Shown: piece after piece, positions 37,841 through 47,969 of the stretch
Position numbering within the stretch: position 1 is the stretch's first letter
Layout of the letters: every line of letters starts with the position of its first letter
From: Paragordius varius
Taxonomy: Eukaryota; Nematomorpha
Direction of reading: 5' to 3'
Assembly: GCA_964247055.1 (NCBI GenBank)
Contig: OZ176050.1
Span: 3,100,001-3,164,000 of the forward strand
Length of the DNA: 64,000 nt
Translations under genes and position numbers: made by a program
The notes under the pieces: model-generated
What the model was told of the DNA's origin: nothing
What the model saw: the letters and a program-made list of their open reading frames with translations, nothing else
Databases searched by the model: none

Positions 37841-40089
37841 ACATCGTGGCATTAATAATATTTTTTTTTCTTAAAACACTTGACTATAAAATGCACATAC
37901 AAAATGTAACAATTTTTCCTAGTTCATGAGGTAATATTTTAAGAAACATCCACTTACTAACATTTTTTAAACTTATTTTTGCGAATTGAATATTCAAATT
38001 ATTCGCGGGTTGCAGATAATGTTTCAAAGAACCGCTTGTTAAACACTTCTGGTATATATTATTCCTACTCAAAAGATCCTCATCAATAATAAGTTATTTT
38101 TCTTTAAGTAATATTGGTTTTACCTAATTTATTATCGCCTGCATATGGGAGGTATTAGGTATCCAAAATTAAAATTGACCAAGTTATGGAAACTATTACA
38201 TCCAATCAACTATTTAAATGATAAAAAATTTTACAGTCGTAATTTAAAAAATAGTTTAGATGACACATATTTCCAAAATAAATGCTTTAACCGCCTATTT
38301 TGCTATCGAGTTTCATAATATTTATTATATATCAATTCTTTATTTAACTTTAATAGCTTAAAATGACTTTTAGTGTTTTGTATATTTCAATTTTCTTTCT
38401 TACCTCAAAAATACGCAATAATCGATTATTATATTAACTTGGAATGAAAAATATTTTTAAGCTAATTTACCAATACTTATAATTACAAGAAAAAAAATAA
38501 TATGGGTCGCATTTGTTTTTGTAGATTTTTTTTCGCTTTAACTGAGTTTGCATCAGTAATAAAAACACTGAGATGTTAAATAATTTGTATGATTGTTTAA
38601 TTTATTAGCTATAAATTATAACATTTATCTGACAATCAAATAGAAAAGGTTCTTTACAAGTTCAAATAAAATTAATTTACCTAAAATACTATTTATGAAC
38701 GTCATTTCAAAAATTTATAAAAATTTTATGATAAAATAAAAAAAACCGTGGCGCTTCAGACGCGACGCTTAAGTTACCTCTGATTTTAGCTAATTGCCAG
38801 GGAAAAAAATGATAAAAAAGCAAGCTAACATCTTTATGCTAATGCATTTACATATATATTTTTTTATTATTGGATAAACCATAGATAGGATTTATCATTA
38901 TTATATATTCAAAGGTATATATTAATTAAAAAAATCAATAAAACCCCCTATCGTCGCATACACTAACCAACATTTAACATAAAAAGAATGCCATGTATGT
39001 AATTTAATAACAGAAAAAAGCATAGGGAAAAATTTTTATATCTGTAAAATAAAATAAAATAAAAATCATCCACAATCAACTATATAAATACTCAATAAAT
39101 TTCTGCAAAAAAAAGCTTTTTTATAGCTATAACTTGTTTGTTTTTAACAATAAAAATAATTTTTAGGAGATATTTTTTTCTTTAAACAACAACAGTTAAT
39201 AGGGATTGATGTGAATTTTTAGTTTAATAAACATGGAAAAAATATATAAACAGAACACACCAACGATGTTCCAATATCAATCAATCAATATAATTTTATT
39301 GTTAAATTTTTTCTAAATATTTATGATATATAGTAAGCTCAGAAAAAAATCTATATATTTCCAATAACTATAGACCCTATGTAAATTTAAAATAATAAAT
39401 AAATTGCATATATATTTTTTTCGTGTAACTGTTATTTTAAAACATTAAATTATCAATAAATTTTTTTTCCATATCACTCCTAAAAATATTTTGGATCAAA
39501 TTTTGTTTTTTGTTTTGTTTAAAAATAAATAACCATGTTTTAAAACAATTGATAATTTGATGAATTGCCTAAATCCATAATTATTCAATGTTGGCTATAT
39601 TTGCATTTTGGACAGAAACGTAATTTTTTACCTTTATAACATACACACACACACACCTTACATTTGACATTTTTTATGATTGATACATATATATAAAACT
39701 ACACACAAACGTACAATATGGTTTAGGCGAAATTTGCCATCAAAAGAAATAATTATATTAATTAATGAAATATGGATCTAGTTCTGGCTAAATTTACCTG
39801 TATGTCGACACTTGTCTCCCTTTACCTTAATTAAATAATTAGATAAATGACAGTTTCCAGCAAATAAAAAACCAACACATTCATTTCTATTATTGATTAA
39901 ATAATAAACTTCTCATCATCTCATCTATTTATTACAGCCTGGTAGATATGTGTACAAGGAGATGATGCATCCCATTTTATTTCAGAGGTGTCTCAAACAC
40001 CAACCAAAATCCAATTTGATTGATTAATTGTAATTTTTACATTGTGGAAATATCAAACCCTTCATCATAATTTATAAAATATTACAATA
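37841..40089. other. Intergenic, upstream of the receptor gene
   Basis: 2.2 kb of AT-rich DNA with low-complexity A/T tracts and a short CA run (39644-39656). No supported gene on either strand. The receptor promoter and 5' UTR should lie at its right end. Confidence 0.55.
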
Positions 40090-41526
40090 ATGCGGCAAAA
40101 TAGATTGGGCATTAAACCGGATGCGTATGCGAACCCCTTGTTCGTCAAGCTAACGAGGTATGAAGCATTTAGCTATGTTTACATCTTACCAGCCATCCTA
40201 ATTTTGGGATTGATTAAAAATTACATCTTATTGCATGCATTCAAATGTGTCCGGATTCGTTCAAATCTTGGTCGGCTATTACGTATTCTCCTATATTCTG
40301 ATATAATTCTCTGGATTCTCTTACTGTTTTATCCGTTTATGAGTAGTGTCGGAGTGTATACCAATTCCCCATTTTCTGAATCCCAGGCATGGAATTCGTT
40401 TGTTATCTATTTTTTACAACCGGCTTTGAATACATTTTTCATTTTAAACATACATTTGGTGACTCTGATGGCAGCTAATCAATACCTTATGTACGCCTTT
40501 CCCCGCGTCCATAATGTGTGGAAACGGAAAAAGTATATCCTTAAATACGTACTGATTGTAGACTTTTTCATCATAGCTTCTATGGAGTACACTATGTGTA
40601 AATGGCTCCAAGTTACACGGTATCGCCAACCCTATCAATACAACCAAAATTATTATGGTAGCCACCAGGGCTTGGAAGGCGCCATTCAAACACCAGCACC
40701 TGGTCCGGCTCGTGATATCTATTACTATGATGTGGTCCCAGACCCGTCAGATAATTACATCTCCTATGAGGTAACAAACAACCTTATCTTAGTCATTGCC
40801 CCGTTAATCTTTCTTCTTTTCCTGAGTTTCTCGAACCTTCGATACTATCTCCGCAACAAATGGCAACAGAATGTGGGAAATGGAAAACGAATATCGCCCG
40901 ATGGCGATAACAAACAACCCGCTACGCTTCAACTCCAACGCAATCCACCTAATTCGAATCAACAGCACCAATTACCATCAACATCTCAGTATGGAGGCGG
41001 TACTGATCCTAACAAAAACCTCTCATCATTCGAATCCGTCCCGGAAGAAAAACGAGTATTCCGTACCCAAGAGTCCAAAAATTTTGCCGCCTCAAAGGCG
41101 GAAGAAAAATTGTTAAGTATACTTATTATTGTCCTTTCTTTTCAATACTTGATTTGTAACATTCCCATAGCCATCATACAGATTTTGTACCCCGTTTATG
41201 AATGTTATCCTGGTATCTGTAAGTTTCGATTTTACGTTTTAGTTGCCACCATGCTCCAATTACTTAATCCAAACATTGATTTTTACATTTTTTATGGGCT
41301 TAAAAGTTTGCGCAGGGCTGTGGGAAATCTATGGGTTTCGACCCGACACAAGAAAAAAACTAATGCAGAAAAGGGAGGAATTAATGATAGCAACAGTACA
41401 TTAGATGAAGCGGATATGCACTCGGAAGATAAATTGACTATTGATGATAACCCTGAAATTCGATCCACCACCACGACTAAACCCAAGGTGCCCAATGAAA
41501 ACATTAAAATCGAAGAGTTGTCCTAA
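40090..41526 (+). CDS. Intronless rhodopsin-family 7TM receptor (peptide GPCR-like)
   Basis: 478 residues in one exon. Seven hydrophobic segments: about 28-50, 62-84, 107-134, 148-168, 228-250, 340-366, 378-404. TM2 keeps the core Asp (YSDIILWILLLFYP). The end of TM3 reads AANQYLMYAFPR, so the DRY motif is NQY. TM6 reads SFQYLICNIPIA, and TM7 reads LNPNIDFYIFYGLKSLRRA, a diverged NPxxY followed by a helix-8-like basic stretch. This resembles invertebrate FMRFamide/myosuppressin-type receptors (NxSxNFxIYxxxGxxFR). Loop 3 is long (about 85 residues, Gln/Asn/Pro-rich), and the C-tail ends in a polar stretch. There is no Pfam-level proof from sight alone; the ligand is unknown. G+C is clearly higher than in the flanks, supporting a real gene. 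Confidence 0.82.
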   Translation: MRQNRLGIKPDAYANPLFVKLTRYEAFSYVYILPAILILGLIKNYILLHAFKCVRIRSNLGRLLRILLYSDIILWILLLFYPFMSSVGVYTNSPFSESQAWNSFVIYFLQPALNTFFILNIHLVTLMAANQYLMYAFPRVHNVWKRKKYILKYVLIVDFFIIASMEYTMCKWLQVTRYRQPYQYNQNYYGSHQGLEGAIQTPAPGPARDIYYYDVVPDPSDNYISYEVTNNLILVIAPLIFLLFLSFSNLRYYLRNKWQQNVGNGKRISPDGDNKQPATLQLQRNPPNSNQQHQLPSTSQYGGGTDPNKNLSSFESVPEEKRVFRTQESKNFAASKAEEKLLSILIIVLSFQYLICNIPIAIIQILYPVYECYPGICKFRFYVLVATMLQLLNPNIDFYIFYGLKSLRRAVGNLWVSTRHKKKTNAEKGGINDSNSTLDEADMHSEDKLTIDDNPEIRSTTTTKPKVPNENIKIEELS

Positions 41527-41839
41527 ATTTTAATTTTATTGTGTTTTCATGATAATATAATATTTAAATATGAGTCATTATTCAATTTTTACATCTTTTT
41601 TAAGTATATATTTTTTCCCTTAAACGATAATTTTAACCATAAAGTGTCATCGTTAATAATTGTGCAATTACATTTTCTTATACTTTATGTTATAATAGCA
41701 AAATATTAGAGCATAATAAAATAACTTATTTGCATTTATCTGATTTATCATTTAAGATTTACTAAATAAATAAATAATTATTAATATCAAAATATAATTG
41801 AGTTCTTTTCGTTTATTTTTGAATTTGTAAATTATATTG

Positions 41840-42025
41840 TATGTTTGATCAAATAAGGATTTTAGTTGCCACAATTCTTTCAATAGTAATTCTTATATCA
41901 AAAGATAAATCTGAAGAAAAGAAATAAAGTAAAAAATTTTGTATGTTTGCGGAAAATAATAAATTTACATACCCGATCAATATTGATACCTACATTTCCC
42001 GGACTGCGGGTGGCTATTGCTGATA
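41840..42025 (-). CDS. Candidate orphan terminal exons, unrecognised
   Basis: On the minus strand, an acceptor (TTTTATCAG) is followed by a G+C-rich open stretch ATRSPGNVGINIDR and a donor (GGTATGT). A second acceptor (TTCTTTTCTTCAG, about 41896) then leads to LSFDIRITIERIVATKILI and a stop if the first exon is spliced at the earlier GTAG/GTATCA donor. Base composition is unlike the surroundings. I do not recognise the protein and found no convincing upstream exons. It may be the tail of a small gene or a gene relic. MITE copy C sits 18 bp from the acceptor. Confidence 0.25.
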
Positions 42026-42043
42026 AAATTAAATATTCCTTAA

Positions 42044-42377
42044 TATACCATTTACAGTTCAAATTCACCCTTAAACAATTCAAATTCACCCTTAAATAAA
42101 TAACATGTTTTTATTAAAAATTACCTATATTTTAATATATTTTTAAAAAAATAAAATTTTGTTTTAAATTAAAATAATACTGAAAAAAATAATTAATTAT
42201 GCCATAAAGATATATTTTATATTAATAATGAGTTATATTAGTTCAAAAACACATAATTTATTTTTAGGGTGAATTTGAATTGTTCGAGGGTGAATTTGAA
42301 TTGTTCAAGGGTGAATTTGAATTGTTCGAGGGTGAATTTGAATTGTTCAAGGGTGAATTTGAACTGTAAATGGTATA
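42044..42377. mobile_element. MITE copy C, best preserved (ACCATTTACAG TIR family)
   Basis: 334 bp. The left end TATACCATTTACAG and the right end CTGTAAATGGTATA are exact inverses. Inside the right end there are about five tandem units of 21 bp (GGGTGAATTTGAATTGTTCR plus A) at 42269-42365; the left end has two inverse units. The flanks are TA-rich, so a TA target duplication is possible but cannot be told from the background. Confidence 0.88.
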
Positions 42378-43394
42378 TATAGTAATAATATAATTAATAA
42401 GATATATGATATCTAAAATAAAGCTTGGACAATATATCCATCTCTTACTTACTTTTACGCTTTAACATTTTTTGTGTACCTATAACTCTTACCTCATTTT
42501 TTTGTTAAATTTTGTCTAACGGAAGTATTTAATATTGTGCTAAATTATTCATAGTTTTTTTCCTTATCTGTGTGAGTTTCAGCATATCGCAAATACACTC
42601 TTACAAAACGCATAAACCTATATAGTTAAAAATTTATTTATTAGTTAAATATAACCTACTAAAGTATTGGTGTTTAATGAAGAAAATAAAATTTGATAAA
42701 AAAATTTGCTCTATGATAATTTTTGCGTTCAATAGCAATAGGGCTAAAACTCTGTTATTGGCTTTGTTTACTACACCGCCCTTCCGAGCAATATCAGTCA
42801 TTTAGTTAAAATACACGGGCAAAAATATATATAGAGTCAGTCTAAGGTAGATCATATAAACTTTGTCGAAGTCTGACATTAAGATTTATATACCGGATTA
42901 TAGTTAACCTTACAATTTTCTTAAGCTTTGCCATATTTACGGTTATATATATGCGACCTCAGTTTTAACAGAGGTTAGGGACGCCCTTGGGGGCACAGGC
43001 TATCATCAGTTGGTCCTTCACTTAATACATAAAAATAAATATGTATATATGAATAACACCCAACGACATATCTATAATTTAAATCATATGATTATTTGAT
43101 GATTCTGAACATTTCTATCGCAAATTTTAATTGAAATGTTTGTTTGCTTAAAAATTTTGTTATTTTTTTAAAAAAACACAATATTGATCTATCATAAATT
43201 TGAACAATAACGAATATTATAATCGAAATTCTGAGATGATAAAGTGTTTTAATCCTTTTTCCTCATGACCAAATGTGGTATAAAGTACATTTTAACAAAA
43301 TTGTGCTAAAAATTAATTTTTTAAAAAATATTTTTGGTTTATATCTGAGCATATATTAAAATTTTTGGCATACGGCATTTTTGCGTTTCAAAAA
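42378..43394. other. Intergenic, no gene seen
   Basis: AT-rich, with one slightly G+C-richer patch (42960-43015, CTCAGTTTTAACAGAGG palindrome). No supported frame. Confidence 0.45.
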
Positions 43395-43785
43395 GACTAG
43401 CCCATTTAGGAAGAGTATAAATGTTTGAAACTCTCGGGGCCTACATCTAAAAATAAATTATTTAAAAAATATTGTTTTTATATGTAGTTTATGATATATT
43501 TTAGCAATTTTTGAAATGAAGCCTCTAGTTTTCAGCACAAAATTTTTTAAAAAAATCTGCGCTTTTGCCATTTTCTGATAAGGAGCACTTACCATAAAAG
43601 TATAAATAACTTTTTTATATCACTCGTAACGGCCAAAACCAAAAGCACCATGATATTGATGCATCCTAACAAAATATATATTTCATCAGGTATTTTTCAC
43701 ACTTTCTGGTTTTCCAAGTGTATAGGCTCCGAAAGTCCCAAATTATTTGCCTTTCTAAAATGGGCTACTTTAAAATTAACGTAAA
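43395..43785. repeat. Inverted-repeat element (MITE-like)
   Basis: AGACTAGCCCATTTAGGAAG near 43397 pairs with AGTAGCCCATTTTAGAAAGG on the minus strand near 43768, and the next ACTCTCGGGGCC pairs with ACTTTCGGAGCC. The arms are about 55 bp. Noncoding; family unknown. Confidence 0.55.
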
Positions 43786-44195
43786 AATTCCGAGAATGCC
43801 TAATAAATTTGAATATATACTAAATTTTTACATCAAAAAAGATTTTTTAAAAAATGAATACAATTAACACTTGGATACAACACATTCATTTCAGTCCTAT
43901 GATTCAAATTGGGAAGTTACCCCAGGCCTGTTTTAAATTGAAAATTTAAAAAAATATAAAATGAATTGAAATTATTTCAACAGTTTGCACATCATTTAAC
44001 ACTTCGATTCGAATTGGGGTATTTAAACCCCAACTAAATTTAAATTAATATTTAAAAAACTACTGAAGGAAACGCCAATTTAAATTTATGCTTCGATCGT
44101 AATAAAAATTATATAAATACTAGCGTAAATCTCGTGCTGCTACGCAGCCCGAGGAAGTCCTTCAGGCTTCTGGGGGGGGGGAGTTACTTTTTACT

Positions 44196-45121
44196 CAACA
44201 GATATAATCAAAGAAACGCCTGACTAAAATTTTTGCCTTTTAACAGGGAATACGAAAAATCCTTATCGAATTTTTACAGTCTCATACTTATGGCAAAAAC
44301 ACAATCAATAAAATTATTATTGTGGACTTTGTTTTTTTTGAAAAAATGGCATTTTACGGGGGTAGCGGGTAAAGAGAGGGCCTAAATCAAAAAAGTGAGT
44401 CGACTATGTTCAGTGCGATCAAAAATAAGTAAACAAAAATCATATTTGAAATTGAATGGTCCAACACGTTCTCCAAAAAATTGACTTAACCCATTTTTCA
44501 CACGGGGTGGGCCCGAACAGGGGACCTAACAAAAAAGGGCGAAGCTATTGTCGGTACATTTCGGTATTTGGATTTGAATAGGTTCACCGGTTTTCCGGAA
44601 ACAGATCACAAAGTTACATGAGAAATCAGTTTTTAGCGGGTACCTCCTAGCAGCTATCATCAAAGAAACACTTGACTAAAAGTTTTGCCTTTTAACAGGG
44701 AATACGTGGAATCCACATTGAGTTTTTAGGGTCTCATACCTAGGGCGAAAAATAGATTTAAAAAATTATTTTTGTGGACTTTGTTTTTTAAAGGTGGCAT
44801 TTTACGGGGAGAGCGGGTAAAAAAAAGTAAATCAAAAAAGTGACTCGATTATGTTCGGCGCAATCGAAAATAACTAAATTTAAATCATATTTTCAATTAA
44901 ATGGTCCAACACGTTCTCCGGAAAATTGTCTCAAAGACACGATTAATGTGGACTTCTGTTTTCAAAAAAAAACCATTTTTCACACGGGGTAGGCCCGAAC
45001 TGTGGGTTTATTTCAAAAAAGGGCGAAGCTATTGTCGGGGCATTCATTAATGATTATATTTTTTCGAAGTTTGGATTTGAATGGGTCTACCGTTTTTCCT
45101 GTACCAGATCACAAAGCCAGC
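44196..45121 (+). repeat. Two tandem copies of an unknown unit of about 440 bp
   Basis: Unit 1 (44196-44615) and unit 2 (44646-45121) share ordered blocks: TTTTGCCTTTTAACAGGGAA, TTGTGGACTTTGTTTTTT, GGCATTTTACGGGG, GGTCCAACACGTTCTCC, TTTTTCACACGGGGT, AAAAAAGGGCGAAGCTATTG, and CCAGATCACAAAG-like ends. A run of ten G precedes unit 1 (44172-44181). G+C is higher than in the flanks, but no frame stays open. Possibly the core of the surrounding element. Confidence 0.8.
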
Positions 45122-45835
45122 ATTTTCCATTTTTATAAATATATAGATGTCTAAATATCTTAATAAATTTTTGTTTTAAAAAAAAGTTCCATGTCAAACT
45201 ATTTCGACGCCATTTTTGTTTTACAAAATTTTTGCAAAATATCGTCTTCATTTAATTTTAAGGGTAAAATTAAAGCTAATATTGTATTTAAATTTCATCT
45301 AACATTAATAGAAATAAAAGAAGCGGTTAATTTCGTATTATTTTTTAATTTTACCATTTCACACATGTCACGTTGACGAAATTTTTACCTTTCGGTTTTA
45401 GCTTAAAATAAGTAATATCAATCATTTTTGAATAAAATTTTTTATATATTTCGGTTTATTAATGTAATATAAGTGCTAAATTTTGCCATGGTTTTGATTC
45501 CTTTCATACTTTTTAAAGTATTTGATTTTAAACAGGCCTGGGGTATCCAACTACCCCAATTTGAATACTAAAATGAATGTGTTGTATGTTAAATACACTT
45601 GATGTTACTTTAAGGTAAAACCTCAAGGTAAAAATTTATTCAACATGACATGTGTGCATTAGCTAAATTAAAAAATAATACAAAATAAACCACATTTTCT
45701 GTTTCTATCAATGTCTGTGAATTAAATAAAAATTTTAAATTTACCCTTAAAATTAAATTAATACGATATGCAATAATATTGTAAAATAAAAAAGGCGTCG
45801 AGTAGTTTGATATGAAACTTTTTTTTCAAAACTAA

Positions 45836-46872
45836 GGGGTCGGGTGATAAAAAAATTTTTTTGACTTGACTTGCAAGTTTTAAGTCATGGCTTGCTTTCA
45901 TGTGATAAAAAAAATTTAACATTCCACGACTTAATCAAGCAAGAAAACTTGATAAGGAGGTAATAAAAAATCATATGATCAAGTATAACTTAAAAATTTT
46001 GCAAGTGTGGTGTAGGGCACACTTGACAGATTTAAAAATAACGACAAAATTATTTTGGAAACTATTTATATATAGAATTTAGGTTTTATATATAATTCAA
46101 ACCTTAGTTAATGCTATAAATTGTTAATTTGATAAATTTTGGCTAATTAATCTATTCATTGAGTGGATACAAAATAAGATAAATTTATAGAAAAACTCTG
46201 CTAATATAATAACATGGCATATAAAAATATGCTAAATATATCAATTCCGTGACAGCAAAAAAATTGGATTCTCGAAAATTTCTTAAAATTAATATTAAAT
46301 ATTAATCTTGTAAAATTTCAAATCTTCGTTTATTAAAACCAAAAGGTTACTTTACTATTAACCAATATAAAGAATTTATTTCATCATAAATTTATTTCTA
46401 ATGTAATGTTTATAATCAATTAAAAATAAATATGTTATATTGTATAAACATCTTCCCATTATATTTGCAAATGGACTCCAAATAAAATGAGTAGTGTGAT
46501 AAAGAGATGGAAAGTGTTTGAAGGGAGAATGGTTTCATCAATCTAAAAATTATTACCAAGCTCAATATTTAGAAAATTCTATAATATTAAATTAAATACG
46601 TGCCAGTGAGTTTATAAAAACGTCAATGAATGCATATTGTATAAATTGTTTATCTTTTTGTGCCTTATTTCATAAATATGGGCTGAAATGATCAAAATAA
46701 TTTCTGAAATTCGAATTGGGTGGAAAAATAATATTACATTCATAAGCAAAAAACTTAACTTAAGTGTTTTTTATCACCGATCTTCAAGTGTACAATTTCT
46801 GGCTTGAGTAAACTTGCTCAACTTGCCACGCTTGGCTTACAAGACAAGTGCGACTTTTTTATCATCTCACCC
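45836..46872. mobile_element. Harbinger-like nonautonomous element (TAA target duplication)
   Basis: Ends GGGGTCGGGTGATAAAAAA and (minus strand) GGGTGAGATGATAAAAAAGT are inverted and flanked by TAA on both sides (45833-45835, 46873-46875). The 3-bp TAA duplication and GGG start fit the PIF/Harbinger superfamily. It interrupts the inverted repeat copy around it, so it is younger than that copy. About 1037 bp with an ACTTGCAAG-type subterminal repeat; no transposase. Confidence 0.65.
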
Positions 46873-47969
46873 TAAATTTTATTTAGATATTTCAGCTTCT
46901 TTTTATAAATTTTATTAAGATAGATCAAAATTTCAAACTGGGACCGTTTCTTTCAGTATTCAAAAATATCAACTTTAAAATATTATGGGGTATTTAGATA
47001 CCCAATTCGAATCGAAATGTTAATTTTTATTTTATAATTATCTTTTGGATTATCCTTTAAATGTAAAATTTTATTTAAACTCATTTAATATAATTCTCTA
47101 TAGAAAACTCGGTAACCAATAAACACTTGTTTAAAACTTAGATTTAAATTGGGGTATCTAAATACCCCAAACTAAATTTAATTTATATTTTCAATAAACT
47201 ACAGAAGGAAACGGTCTTAATTTAATATGCTTCTATCCTAAAAATTAGATAGATAAGCTAAAATATCTAAATAAAATTCGTTTTGAAAAGTTCAATGTCA
47301 AACTACTTCAACGCCATTTTTATTTTGTAAAATTTTTGCACAAAATATATTGCTATATTTTTAAAGATAAAATTAAATTCAAATCACATATAGCATTGAA
47401 AGAAATAGAAAAAGTGGTATATTTTGTATTAATTTTTAATTTAGCCAATGCACACATGTCATGTTGAATATATTTTTACCTTTGGATTTTACCCTAAATA
47501 TTAAGTAATTTTGAATAATGTTTATATATTCCGCTTTATTAATGTTATATAAGTGCAAAATTTTGCCCAGGTTTCGATTCCTCCCATATTTATAAAAGTA
47601 TTAAATTTTAAACAGGCCTGGGTCCAACTACCCCAATTTAAATTAAAGGACTGAAATAAATCTGTTGTATCCTAGTGTTAAGAAAGTAGAAAAAGATTTA
47701 CTAGATATTTTAGTGTATGAAATCCAATAACCGCAGATTTTAGTGTATCGAGACGTATAATAACAAAACAGATATTTTAAAACTACAATTATATAAAACG
47801 TTAATTTGAATTTATTAATATATAATTAAAAAATATAATATTATAAGTATTAATGCGTTTTTCTCTTATTTATTGTATAATTTTTATATCATGTGTTTAT
47901 TTATTATGAGTTAGTTACAGTGATCACTTGTTACCTTGAAAGCCAGCCACATACTTTTGAGGGGCAATA

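Larger units (their letters stand above)
43866..47690. repeat. Nested complex of direct and inverted copies of one repeat family
   Basis: Marker AAACAGGCCTGGGGTA with CAACTACCCCAATTT occurs at about 45531, at 47612 (diverged) and inverted at 43905. A body of about 450 bp (ATGTCAAACTAYTTCRACGCC ... ACACATGTCAYGTTGA) is direct at 45190-45480 and 47290-47560, and inverted at 45620-45830. The inverted copy continues at 46876-47010 after an inserted element. A palindromic GGGGTATTTAAACCCC-like motif recurs (44015, 46985, 47150). I read this as three or more copies of an unknown nonautonomous element with long inverted ends that inserted near and into each other. Noncoding. Confidence 0.7.

Noticed and set aside
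42269-42365. CRISPR-like array of 21-bp units
   Set aside because: Units are directly adjacent without spacers, lie inside a MITE end and are shared with other MITE copies in an animal genome.
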